Shown here: positions 33,163 through 42,138 of the stretch, one piece after another
Layout: each line of letters starts with the position of its first letter
Position numbering within the stretch: position 1 is the first letter of the stretch
From: a virus
Strand: one strand, 5' to 3'
IMG/VR virus record: IMGVR_UViG_3300047564_002169
Coordinates: 34,587 to 98,586 of that record
Length of the DNA: 64,000 nt
Made by a program: the position numbers and the translations under genes
The notes under the pieces: generated by a model
The model's database searches: none
What the model saw: the letters and a program-made list of their open reading frames with translations, nothing else
Told to the model about the DNA's origin: nothing

Positions 33163-35661
33163 TTGGAATTTTACACATCTGCACAATCCTGGGGCGACAA
33201 AATCCTCGTTCGAGGTTATGAAAACGGTAGACCGTATATGCGTAGGGTAGATTTCTACCCTACGCTTTTTGTCACGTCTAAAGAACCAAGCACATATAGT
33301 ACTCTTGAAGGTCAATGGGTGGATGAAGTTAAACCTGGAACCATCAAAGAAACAAAAGAATTTGTTAAAAAGTACGAGGATGTGGCAGGGTTTGCTATCT
33401 ACGGTAACACCAATTATGCATACCAGTACATCAGCGATACATATCAAGATGATGTCAACTGGGACATGGAACAGATCAAAGTCTTTACAATTGACATCGA
33501 GACTGAAACCGAGTATGGTTTTCCAGATATCCGTAGCGCCAACGAAGAAGTTTTGCTAATCACTGTCAAAGATCTTATTCAGAAAAAGATCGTTACATTT
33601 GCTCAAACAAAATATGGTGTGTATAACACTCAGCGTAAAAATGTTACGATGATTAACTGTCGTGACGAGCAACAACTTCTTAAAGAGTTTATGATATGGT
33701 GGCAACAAAACTATCCAGATGTAATCACTGGATGGAACACCGACTTCTTCGATGCACCCTATCTCATCAAGAGAATCTATAACCAACTTGGAGAGGCGTT
33801 TGCCAAGAAGATTAGCCCATGGGGTATCATCAACGAACGCAATACATTTATCAAGGGTAGTGAAGAACTGCACTACGATATTTCTGGTATTAGTCAGCTT
33901 GATTATCTGCAGTTGTATAAAAAGTATACCTACACAAAACAAGAATCTTATCGTCTTGACTACATCGCTCAAGAAGAACTAGGTGACAAGAAGAAAGAAA
34001 ATCCTGGAACAGATTTCCGTGATTTCTATACCAATTATTGGGACCATTTCGTTGAGTATAACATTCATGACGCAGAGTTGGTTGACCAACTTGAAGACAA
34101 GATGCGTCTGCTTGAACTGCATCTAACTATGGCATACAATGCCAAGATTAATTTCGAGGATGTTTATTCACAGGTTCGTATGTGGGATACGATTATCTAC
34201 AATCACCTACGTAAGAAGAACATTGTGATTCCAATGAAGGTTTCTAATGGTGGTAAGTTTGAGCAATTCGAAGGCGCTTATGTTAAAGATCCAATCATTG
34301 GTCAACATAAGTGGATGGCATCTTTTGATTTGAACAGCCTATATCCGCACTTGATTATGCAGTATAACATCAGTCCAGAAACTTTGACTAGCGAGAAACT
34401 CTCCGTGACTGTTGATAAACTGCTCAACAAAGAGATTGATACATCTCACGCAAAACAGAGAGATCTTTGCCTCACTGCTAATGGTTGGACATATCGCAAA
34501 GACATCAAAGGATTTATGCCTGAGTTGATGGAACAGATGTACGTCAACCGTAGTAAGTATAAGAAGCAGATGTTGAAGGTTGAACAAGAATATCAAAATG
34601 ACAAAAGCAAGAAGCACTTATTGAAAGAAATTAGCAGACTGAACAACCTGCAGATGGCTATGAAGATTGCGCTGAACTCAGCTTACGGCGCAATGGGTAA
34701 CCAATATTTTCGTTACTTTGATATCCGTATGGCTGAGGGTATTACCACTTCTGGTCAATTGTCAATCCGTTGGATGGCAAACAAACTTAATGCCATGCTT
34801 AACAAGACGCTTAAAACTCAAGACAGAGACTTTGTTGTGGCGATTGACACTGACTCGATCTATCTGACGTTGGAAGAACTTGTCGAGAAAGTTGTCAAGG
34901 ATAAAGATACCGAAGGTAAGATCAAATACATGGACCGTATTTGTGAAGAGGTAATTCAACCATTCATCGACCAAGGTTATCAAGAGTTGGCTGAGTATAT
35001 GAATGCTTACTCGCAGAAGATGCAGATGAAGCGAGAGGTTCTAGCTGATAAAGCTATTTGGACGGCAAAGAAACGCTATGTTATTAATGTGCATAATTCT
35101 GAAGGTGTTCAGTATGCAAAACCTAAAGTGAAAGTCATGGGGTTGGAGATGGTTAAGTCTTCAACTCCAGCTGTCATTCGCGATAAGTTGCGCGACTCAC
35201 TGCAGGTTATTCTTCATGGAACAGAGAAAGACCTTCACAAGTATGTCATGTCGTTTAAACAAGAATTTGACAAAATGCCAGTGGAAGATATTGCGTTTCC
35301 CCGTTCTTGTAATGGGCTAAAAACCTATGCTGGTACTCCGATCTATGTTAAAGGCACCCCCATTCAAGTTCGTGGCGCGTTGCTTTACAATCATCACCTG
35401 AAGCGTCTTGGATTGAATAAAAAGTATCAAGCAATTCGTGATGGTGATAAGATTAAGTTTGTTTATCTGAGAACACCAAATCCAATTCAGGAAGATGTTA
35501 TTGCATTCAGCCAGAGACTGCCGAAAGAACTAAATTTAGAAGCATACATAGATTACGATAAACAATTTGAAAAGGTTTTCCTTGATGCTTTACAAATTGT
35601 CATCGAATCGCTGGGGTGGAAAACACAAGAGGAAACTTCTTTGGAAGACTTCTTTGGATAA
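33163..35661 (+). CDS. 43: DNA polymerase gp43 (family B)
   Basis: Replicative polymerase with proofreading. The 832-residue protein has Exo I DIE at 111-113, motif A DLNSLYPHLI at about 389-398 and motif C DTDS at 562-565. All are intact. It is one continuous gene, unlike the split versions in some relatives. The reading frame opens with TTG at 33,163 (MEFYTSAQ), preceded by TTTGGAG. An in-frame ATT at 33,160 is the only close alternative and no ATG is available. A poor start could limit its synthesis. Confidence 0.96.
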   Translation: MEFYTSAQSWGDKILVRGYENGRPYMRRVDFYPTLFVTSKEPSTYSTLEGQWVDEVKPGTIKETKEFVKKYEDVAGFAIYGNTNYAYQYISDTYQDDVNWDMEQIKVFTIDIETETEYGFPDIRSANEEVLLITVKDLIQKKIVTFAQTKYGVYNTQRKNVTMINCRDEQQLLKEFMIWWQQNYPDVITGWNTDFFDAPYLIKRIYNQLGEAFAKKISPWGIINERNTFIKGSEELHYDISGISQLDYLQLYKKYTYTKQESYRLDYIAQEELGDKKKENPGTDFRDFYTNYWDHFVEYNIHDAELVDQLEDKMRLLELHLTMAYNAKINFEDVYSQVRMWDTIIYNHLRKKNIVIPMKVSNGGKFEQFEGAYVKDPIIGQHKWMASFDLNSLYPHLIMQYNISPETLTSEKLSVTVDKLLNKEIDTSHAKQRDLCLTANGWTYRKDIKGFMPELMEQMYVNRSKYKKQMLKVEQEYQNDKSKKHLLKEISRLNNLQMAMKIALNSAYGAMGNQYFRYFDIRMAEGITTSGQLSIRWMANKLNAMLNKTLKTQDRDFVVAIDTDSIYLTLEELVEKVVKDKDTEGKIKYMDRICEEVIQPFIDQGYQELAEYMNAYSQKMQMKREVLADKAIWTAKKRYVINVHNSEGVQYAKPKVKVMGLEMVKSSTPAVIRDKLRDSLQVILHGTEKDLHKYVMSFKQEFDKMPVEDIAFPRSCNGLKTYAGTPIYVKGTPIQVRGALLYNHHLKRLGLNKKYQAIRDGDKIKFVYLRTPNPIQEDVIAFSQRLPKELNLEAYIDYDKQFEKVFLDALQIVIESLGWKTQEETSLEDFFG

Positions 35662-35663
35662 AT

Positions 35664-35692
35664 TTGCTTTGTAACAATAACTGTTGTATAAT
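35664..35692 (+). promoter_or_regulatory. Early-type promoter for thioredoxin/uvsX operon
   Basis: TTGCTT, 17 bases, TATAAT, beginning just after the gene 43 stop. It probably drives thioredoxin, uvsX, 41 and perhaps the modification operon. Confidence 0.75.
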
Positions 35693-35702
35693 AGGAGTAC
35701 AT

Positions 35703-35954
35703 ATGAAAGTACTAAAGTTTTATGCGGAATGGTGTGGACCGTGCAAAGAATTGACGCAAATCATTAAACAAGCAGGTGATAAAATCACGGTTCCAATTGA
35801 AAATGTGAACATTAATGATAATATTTTTATGATTCAAACATTTCAAATCAATTCTGTACCTACTATGGTTCTCGTTGATGATAAAGAAAATGAAATCAGA
35901 CGACGCGTTGGTCTAATCAATGAAGAAAAATTACTAGAGTTTTTGAAAGGCTAA
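35703..35954 (+). CDS. Thioredoxin-like protein
   Basis: An 83-residue protein with the active site WCGPC at residues 10-14 and the cis-Pro loop SVPTMV. It may reduce ribonucleotide reductase (nrdA/nrdB at 58,015-61,899) or other proteins. An ATAGGAG ribosome site precedes the ATG at 35,703. One base separates its stop from uvsX. Confidence 0.88.
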   Translation: MKVLKFYAEWCGPCKELTQIIKQAGDKITVPIENVNINDNIFMIQTFQINSVPTMVLVDDKENEIRRRVGLINEEKLLEFLKG

Positions 35955-35955
35955 T

Positions 35956-37029
35956 ATGAGTATTTTAGATAAGATTAAAAAGAATAGCACCATTAAAGAT
36001 TCAGCGATTCTTTCTGAATCAAAATTCTTCAAGAAGAAGGATATGATTCCTACTTCTGTTCCGATCATCAACGTGGCTTTGTCTGGTCGTTTGGACGGTG
36101 GGTTAACCCCAGGAATTACAATGTGGGCTGGTCCAAGTAAACATTTTAAAACAGCATTCTCTTTGTTGATGGCGAAGTCCTACATGGACAAGTATGAAGA
36201 CGCTGCTCTTTTATTTTATGACTCTGAGTTCGGTACTCCGCAGTCTTATTTTGACACTTTCGGTATTGACACCAAACGAGTTGTTCATACCCCATTGACT
36301 GACGTTGAGCAATTGAAGTTTGATATCATGCAACAATTGCAAAACGTAGAACGCGGTGACCATCTCATTATTGTTATTGATTCTATCGGAAACCTTGCGT
36401 CTAAGAAAGAAGTTGAGGATGCGCTGGAAGGTAAGTCTGCGGCAGACATGACTCGCGCAAAACAAATGAAGTCGTTATTTCGAATGATCACACCCCATTT
36501 GAATCTTAAAGACATTCCATTGGTTGTAGTCAATCATACATATATGGAAATTGGTATGTTTCCCAAAGCTATCGTCGGCGGGGGAACTGGTGCGATGTAT
36601 TCGGCTGACAATGTTTATATTCTTGGTCGTCAACAAGAAAAAGAAGGAACAGAAATTGTTGGTTACAATTTTATCATCAACGTAGAAAAGAGCCGTTATG
36701 TTAAAGAAAAATCTAAAATTCCTGTTAGCGTATCTTTTGATGGTGGTCTTAGTAAGTGGAGCGGCTTATTGGATCTCGCTCTTGAATCCAAGCATGTGAT
36801 CAAACCAAGTAATGGGTGGTATTCCAAATGTGATCCCGATACTGGTGAAGTAGAAGATAAGAAATATCGTATTAAAGAAACAGAAACAAAGGATTTCTGG
36901 ATGAGTATTCTAACAAGCAAATCATTTTATGATTTTATTAAGAGTAAATACTCGATTGGTCAGAACGGGCAAATGTTGCAAGAAGATGACCTGAATAAAG
37001 CATTAGAGGATTTGGAATTTGATGAGTGA
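35956..37029 (+). CDS. uvsX: UvsX recombinase (RecA-like)
   Basis: Strand-exchange recombinase for recombination-dependent replication; UvsY is its mediator. The 357-residue protein (T4: 391) has a T4-type Walker A GPSKHFKT at 59-66, Walker B LIIVIDSIGNL and the VVVNHTY segment. The C-terminus is acidic (ALEDLEFDE). It overlaps the next gene by 8 bases. Confidence 0.95.
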   Translation: MSILDKIKKNSTIKDSAILSESKFFKKKDMIPTSVPIINVALSGRLDGGLTPGITMWAGPSKHFKTAFSLLMAKSYMDKYEDAALLFYDSEFGTPQSYFDTFGIDTKRVVHTPLTDVEQLKFDIMQQLQNVERGDHLIIVIDSIGNLASKKEVEDALEGKSAADMTRAKQMKSLFRMITPHLNLKDIPLVVVNHTYMEIGMFPKAIVGGGTGAMYSADNVYILGRQQEKEGTEIVGYNFIINVEKSRYVKEKSKIPVSVSFDGGLSKWSGLLDLALESKHVIKPSNGWYSKCDPDTGEVEDKKYRIKETETKDFWMSILTSKSFYDFIKSKYSIGQNGQMLQEDDLNKALEDLEFDE

Positions 37030-37351
37030 TCATTATGTAATTCTTGAACATAAACACCATGGTCTGCAGACAATAAAATTGACTGCAGGACCATTTTCAG
37101 GTATAATCTATACTTACGGTAAGATTCAATTTCAGGAAGACGAACAACATGATTGTGTTCGTCTTAAGTTTCAATATGACATTATAGATTATGCTGATAA
37201 AGTTTTGCATGATGCGGCTAGTTTTGAGTCATACATAGGTAGTATTCTTGAAGAATTAATTTATATTGGCGTTAAAGAAAACAGTATTACATACACAGGT
37301 GGAATTGATGAGAATAGAGCAGAAGATTCTAACCAATCTTATACACGATGA
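37022..37351 (+). CDS. Small unknown protein between uvsX and 41
   Basis: A 109-residue protein (MSDHYVILEHKHHGLQTIKL) with predicted beta strands, then a helix. It overlaps uvsX by 8 bases and gene 41 by 44, so translation is coupled. Marine T4-like phages often have a gene of this size here. Function unknown. Confidence 0.7.
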   Translation: MSDHYVILEHKHHGLQTIKLTAGPFSGIIYTYGKIQFQEDEQHDCVRLKFQYDIIDYADKVLHDAASFESYIGSILEELIYIGVKENSITYTGGIDENRAEDSNQSYTR

Positions 37352-38696
37352 GCAATATTGCCGGAAGGTGGTTCCTTTCATCAAGAAAGAATATTTTGCA
37401 GATAAAAAAGATTTAGTCGTAGCATCAGAGATTATTAAATTTTTTAACAAGTATAATAAAACTGCAACAAAAGAAATTCTTCAGATTGAAGTTCAAAACC
37501 GTAAAGATTTAACTGACAAAGAATTGGCTGATGTTATTCAGTTTATAGGTTCGTTGGAAAATCAACCTGTCAATCAAGACTGGATGCTCGAAAATACTGA
37601 GAAGTTTTGTAAGGATCGCGCAGTTTATAATGCGATCCTTAATTCTATTTCGATCATTGACGGACGAGATAAGGAACACACTAAAGATGCTATTCCTACT
37701 ATTTTATCTGATGCTCTTGCCGTGTCTTTTGATAGTCACGTCGGTCACGATTATCTTGATGACTACGAATCTCGTTATGAGTTTTACCATCGCGTTGAGG
37801 AGAAAATTGCTTTTGATTTGGAGATGTTTAACAAAATCACCAAAGGTGGATTGAGTAAGAAAACTCTGAACATCGCATTAGCTGGTACTGGCGTTGGAAA
37901 ATCTCTGTTCATGTGCCACGTTGCTGGTTCCTGTTTGACGCAAGGTAAAAATGTATTATACATAACGATGGAAATGGCAGAAGAACGAATCGCAGAACGT
38001 ATTGACGCGAACAAGTTGAATCTGACCATGGACGAACTGAAGGTGATAGACAAAGACATTTTTGACAATCGTATCGCTAAGATTCGCGAAAAAACTCAAG
38101 GTAAATTGATAATTAAGGAATATCCAACTGCCAGCGCACACGCTGGACATTTTCGAGCCTTGCTTGAAGAATTGAAATTAAAAAGAGAATTTACTCCTGA
38201 TATTATTTTCATTGACTATCTTAATATTTGCGCCAGCCAACGAATGAAGCAAGGTGCTAATGTAAACTCTTATACATATGTGAAGGCGATTGCTGAAGAA
38301 CTACGTGGTTTGGCAGTTGAATATAATGTACCGATTGTTAGCGCGACTCAAACAACTCGATCTGGATACACAAATTCAGACCCAGGGCTTGAGGATACTT
38401 CTGAATCTTTTGGTCTACCTGCCACAGCAGATTTCATGTTTGCGCTGGTCAGCAACGAAGAATTGCAATCATTGAATCAAATTATTGTTAAACAGTTAAA
38501 GAATCGTTACAATGATCCAAATTTCTATAAACGATTTGTGATAGGAATTGATAGAGCGAAGATGAAACTGTATGATGTTGAATCATCTGCGCAAGACAAT
38601 CTATCCGACGCGGGACAAGATGATGAGCCCATGTTTGATAAATCTTCATTCGGGCGCAGACAAAAAACAGAATCATTTGAGGGATTTAAGTTTTAG
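37308..38696 (+). CDS. 41: Replicative helicase gp41 (DnaB family)
   Basis: Hexameric 5'-3' helicase of the replication fork, partner of primase gp61. The 462-residue protein (T4: 475) has Walker A AGTGVGKSL at 192-200, Walker B IIFIDYLNIC and the VSATQTTRSG sensor. I place the start at ATG 37,308 (MRIEQKIL) with an AGGTGG ribosome site. Confidence 0.94.
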   Translation: MRIEQKILTNLIHDEQYCRKVVPFIKKEYFADKKDLVVASEIIKFFNKYNKTATKEILQIEVQNRKDLTDKELADVIQFIGSLENQPVNQDWMLENTEKFCKDRAVYNAILNSISIIDGRDKEHTKDAIPTILSDALAVSFDSHVGHDYLDDYESRYEFYHRVEEKIAFDLEMFNKITKGGLSKKTLNIALAGTGVGKSLFMCHVAGSCLTQGKNVLYITMEMAEERIAERIDANKLNLTMDELKVIDKDIFDNRIAKIREKTQGKLIIKEYPTASAHAGHFRALLEELKLKREFTPDIIFIDYLNICASQRMKQGANVNSYTYVKAIAEELRGLAVEYNVPIVSATQTTRSGYTNSDPGLEDTSESFGLPATADFMFALVSNEELQSLNQIIVKQLKNRYNDPNFYKRFVIGIDRAKMKLYDVESSAQDNLSDAGQDDEPMFDKSSFGRRQKTESFEGFKF

Positions 38697-38702
38697 GAGA
38701 AA

Positions 38703-40070
38703 ATGATGGTAAAGGTAATAGTAGCAAAACAAAAATATGACGCTTCACATTTATTGGGACAATTCGTTGATGAACGACATTATGATGTCCTGGTTGAAGA
38801 AGACTGCGATGTTTATGCTCCACCTGACTGCGATCTTGGTACTCAGACTTCATGCTCGAATACATGCAATACTTGTGATAAGGGTATGGATGAGAAAAAG
38901 ATTATATTCAAGTTTCGTAAAAATTACTTTTCAAAAGAACTTCAAGAACAAGCGTACCTTGGTCTAAAAGAAGCCGCGACTGAAACACAGAATCGCGGTC
39001 TTGCTGCTGGTCCACGCGAAGGCAAACTTGGTAATCGTGAATGGGTTACTGATTATGAATTTGATGTTATTGATTACTTCAGTAACCCAAAGTCAAATCT
39101 ATTCGGCGCAGACCCTATTGAAGAAATAAAAGAATTGCATAAGAATAAACCTGCGCAACCATCCAATAAAAATAACGTGTGGTCTATCCAAGCAGTTAAA
39201 CAAGATGAGTTTGACTTCGAACGTTGGATTGAGATGGTTAAGCAGATGGAACCAGAAGATCAGAAAGCAGAAACCCGCAGGATGGTTCAGAGATATATCT
39301 GTCAAACCACATATGCTAATGGCGTTATGTCTGGTATCGCTGGGTGGTTCGACCGATATCCTCGTATCCCCTATGGTCGAGCGACATCATACACTGCCAA
39401 TAATTATGACAAATTCAAACAGTCCTTCCCATTTTTACAGCATCTTGCTGAGGGTTTTAAAGAGTTGTTACCTTGGCGGTATGGTAATCAGATGAAAGCG
39501 GCGAAAAAGTTGGACCCATCATTCTTGGTTCCTGGAACTCCATTTACTACGATCACAGTGAACAAAACCTTTCGAACTGCCGCACATTATGATGCAGGTG
39601 ATCTGGATACAGGTTTGTCCAATCTTTTAGTCCTTTCCAATAATGGTAATTACAGGGGTGGGTATTTAATAGCACCAGAATATCGAATTGCTGTCAATGT
39701 GCGCCCCGGCGATTTGTTATTGATTAATAATCATGAAGTTATGCATGGTAATACACCAATTGAATTGCTTGATGACCAAGCAGAACGTGTTTCATTGGTA
39801 TGTTACTTCCGCGAGAAGATGCTTGAGTTGGGTAGCAAACAATATGAAGATTGTCGTAGAGAATATGTTGAATCGCGCAGACTTAATAAAGACCACCCAG
39901 GGCACAAACATGAAGATGGTACAGAACGTCATTTGTGGAATGGCGTCAGTATTGGGATGTGGGAAGACAAAGAATGGTATGATTACTGTGAAGCTAAAAT
40001 CGGGCGCGAAGAAATGCTGAAGATGCATCCGGAAGCGAATAAAACTTCATTAGAGGAGTTTTTCGGATAA
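38703..40070 (+). CDS. TET/JBP-type 2-oxoglutarate/Fe(II) dioxygenase
   Basis: A 455-residue protein. The dioxygenase core has the facial triad in TFRTAAHYDAGD (His ~295, Asp ~297) and NHEVMHGNTP (distal His ~348), with the 2-oxoglutarate-binding Arg in AERVSLVCYF (~362). This arrangement, with the long HYDAGDL...GGYLIAPEY stretch between, is that of TET/JBP enzymes, which hydroxylate thymine or 5-methylcytosine in DNA. A Cys cluster at residues 35, 43, 51, 55 and 58 may bind zinc. First gene of an overlapping seven-gene operon with modification enzymes. Substrate base is inferred, not seen. Confidence 0.82.
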   Translation: MMVKVIVAKQKYDASHLLGQFVDERHYDVLVEEDCDVYAPPDCDLGTQTSCSNTCNTCDKGMDEKKIIFKFRKNYFSKELQEQAYLGLKEAATETQNRGLAAGPREGKLGNREWVTDYEFDVIDYFSNPKSNLFGADPIEEIKELHKNKPAQPSNKNNVWSIQAVKQDEFDFERWIEMVKQMEPEDQKAETRRMVQRYICQTTYANGVMSGIAGWFDRYPRIPYGRATSYTANNYDKFKQSFPFLQHLAEGFKELLPWRYGNQMKAAKKLDPSFLVPGTPFTTITVNKTFRTAAHYDAGDLDTGLSNLLVLSNNGNYRGGYLIAPEYRIAVNVRPGDLLLINNHEVMHGNTPIELLDDQAERVSLVCYFREKMLELGSKQYEDCRREYVESRRLNKDHPGHKHEDGTERHLWNGVSIGMWEDKEWYDYCEAKIGREEMLKMHPEANKTSLEEFFG

Positions 40071-40747
40071 TGTGTGCTATCGTAGGAGCAATCCTTATTG
40101 AACCTTCGAAAGAAGATTTGTTAATGTTGCATCGGGTTTTCCTCGAATCTAAAATTAGAGGAAAACACGCAACAGGAATCGCTTATGTCAAACATGATAA
40201 AGTTATTATTGAGAAGCATCCAGTGTCTGCTGATAAATTTCCTTTTAACTTCTCGAAATATATCAATGAAGATGGAAATCTTTACTTAATTGGACATTGT
40301 CGTTACAGCACTTCTGATCTTGAGTATAACCAACCAATTGGTGATGACGATTCTGCAATAGTTCATAATGGTGTCATCACTCAAGAATTGCCAGAAAATT
40401 GGAAAAACATTTATGGTTACGAGACTACAACTAAAAATGATAGTGAGTTAGTGCTACATTCTCCGGATCCACTGCGTGAGTTTAGTCATATGTCGATGGG
40501 CGTCTGCAAGATAACAAAAGATAAAAGATTGCAATTTTATCGCAATGGTAAGCGCCCATTATATTTGTCTTATGTTCCGAATGGGAGTATAATTACTTCT
40601 ACTAGAGATATAGCAAACCGTTCCGGAATCAATGGGAAGCATATTGAAATCCTGATGAACCACTATATCACATTTGATGAAAAACTTGTGATGATGATCG
40701 AAAAAGTCAACGTTGCGCATGCCGTGGATTACCAAATTGGAGTTTGA
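40070..40747 (+). CDS. Class II glutamine amidotransferase (Ntn-type)
   Basis: A 225-residue protein with Cys2 as N-terminal nucleophile (MCAIVGAIL) after Met removal. It also has GHCRYSTSD and IVHNGVIT, the glutamine-binding and oxyanion motifs of class II amidotransferases. It has no synthetase domain, so it probably passes ammonia or handles a glutamine side chain for the next gene's amidoligase. Its start overlaps the dioxygenase stop by one base (TAATG). Confidence 0.85.
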   Translation: MCAIVGAILIEPSKEDLLMLHRVFLESKIRGKHATGIAYVKHDKVIIEKHPVSADKFPFNFSKYINEDGNLYLIGHCRYSTSDLEYNQPIGDDDSAIVHNGVITQELPENWKNIYGYETTTKNDSELVLHSPDPLREFSHMSMGVCKITKDKRLQFYRNGKRPLYLSYVPNGSIITSTRDIANRSGINGKHIEILMNHYITFDEKLVMMIEKVNVAHAVDYQIGV

Positions 40748-41719
40748 ATGAAATATAATACTGATGAGTTTAGCTACGGAGTTGAGCTAGAGTATGGTGA
40801 TTGCTATCGCTTCTGCGAATTGCCGGATGGTGCTCAGTGGAATGATAAAGACAATACCTGTGTTAGCAGTACAGGTATTGCTAACGATCCAACTGGTAAG
40901 ATTTATGCTTATGGTGGCGAGATCAACACCCGTCCAACAATGACGATTGCTGAGCAAATTGAACACATTGCCAAGATTAATGCGGCATTATATCCTGCTC
41001 CGATTGTTAATTACCGGAGCAACCTTCATATTCACATTCGTGTACCAAATCTTCATAATAATCTCGAGGATTGTAAGAATCTGTTACGCTATATTGAATG
41101 CTACCAGCAACAGGCATTTGATATCGTTGAAACCATTCCTGTCCCAAACAAAAATGTTCTGCCGCCAGAACAATACGAGTGGGCACTGAAGCGTATGAAG
41201 CGCCGTAAGAAGTCACATCAGCATAAGTTACCCCCTGCTCGAGTTGCAGAGATGTTAGCCTCAGATAATACCTACGACTTCTATGTTAAACACGCGCACA
41301 AAGATGCCAAGGGCGAACCTTCATGGTTCCAATGCCCGCGAGCAGGCATCAATCTGCGTCAGATGTGGGAAGAAACAAACACAATCGAGTTTCGCCACTT
41401 CCCAGGAACGCTCGATATGGTTGAGATGGAATCATGTATTCGTTGGTGCAAAGAGTTTCTCAATGCGGCATTGAACGAAGAAGATGTCTCTCCACGCGAA
41501 TTCCATGCTGAAAGCGTGTGGAAGTTTCCTGACTTTCAACCATATGAGTTTGAGACTGAACAAGTATATCAGTGGACCAACTTTGATGGTAATACAAAGA
41601 AGGATATTGAGAAGCGTATTGCTGCGCTCAGAAAAGAAATAGACATCGATGCAATCGGTAAAGTTACATCCCTTGATGTATTTCCTATCATGCGTCGTTT
41701 ACAATCAGAGGGTTTATGA
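40748..41719 (+). CDS. Amidoligase (COOH-NH2 ligase, glutamine-synthetase fold)
   Basis: A 323-residue protein of the phage amidoligase type. Signatures are YGVELEYGD at residues 10-18, SNLHIHIRVPN and INLRQMWEETNTIEFRHFPG, which carry the Glu/His/Arg residues of the ATP site. Such enzymes join a carboxyl and an amine using ATP. The pairing with a class II amidotransferase is characteristic. In this operon the target may be a modified base or a cofactor; this is inference. The stop overlaps the next ATG. Confidence 0.8.
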   Translation: MKYNTDEFSYGVELEYGDCYRFCELPDGAQWNDKDNTCVSSTGIANDPTGKIYAYGGEINTRPTMTIAEQIEHIAKINAALYPAPIVNYRSNLHIHIRVPNLHNNLEDCKNLLRYIECYQQQAFDIVETIPVPNKNVLPPEQYEWALKRMKRRKKSHQHKLPPARVAEMLASDNTYDFYVKHAHKDAKGEPSWFQCPRAGINLRQMWEETNTIEFRHFPGTLDMVEMESCIRWCKEFLNAALNEEDVSPREFHAESVWKFPDFQPYEFETEQVYQWTNFDGNTKKDIEKRIAALRKEIDIDAIGKVTSLDVFPIMRRLQSEGL

Positions 41720-42138
41720 AAGTATTGTTCCTTTGCCATGGCAATGTAAATCGCAGCGCAGCTGCGGAGATTATCACTAAGCAAGACTATCCTCACATTG
41801 AAGTTAAGTCAGCTGGGCTTAAGACTACAGATGGTAGGATCACTGCCAAGAAGATGCGTGAGGTTCTTAATCATCATGGTTACAAGACAGAGGGCATTCG
41901 TTCCACTGCAGTCACTCAAGAGTTGGTTGATTGGGCAGATGAAATTTTCTATATGGACGATGCGAATAAAAAGAGATTTGTCGATAAATTCGGAGACTTA
42001 TCGAAGGCACAGAAGCTGTCTAATTTAATTCCTGGAGTTAACAAGATTCCAGATCCAGCATTTGCCGATGGTACTGATATGCACCATGAAGTTGTTAACC
42101 TAATTAAGACTGCTCTGAATACATGGACTACCGCTTAA
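41716..42138 (+). CDS. Low-molecular-weight tyrosine phosphatase-like protein
   Basis: A 140-residue protein with the C-x5-R loop CHGNVNRS (Cys7, Arg13) near the N-terminus and a general-acid DP in KIPDPAF. The fold is that of LMW-PTP and arsenate-reductase-like phosphatases. In this operon it may remove a phosphate from a pathway intermediate, or regulate by dephosphorylation; both are inference. Overlaps the amidoligase by 4 bases and the next gene by 16. Confidence 0.85.
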   Translation: MKVLFLCHGNVNRSAAAEIITKQDYPHIEVKSAGLKTTDGRITAKKMREVLNHHGYKTEGIRSTAVTQELVDWADEIFYMDDANKKRFVDKFGDLSKAQKLSNLIPGVNKIPDPAFADGTDMHHEVVNLIKTALNTWTTA

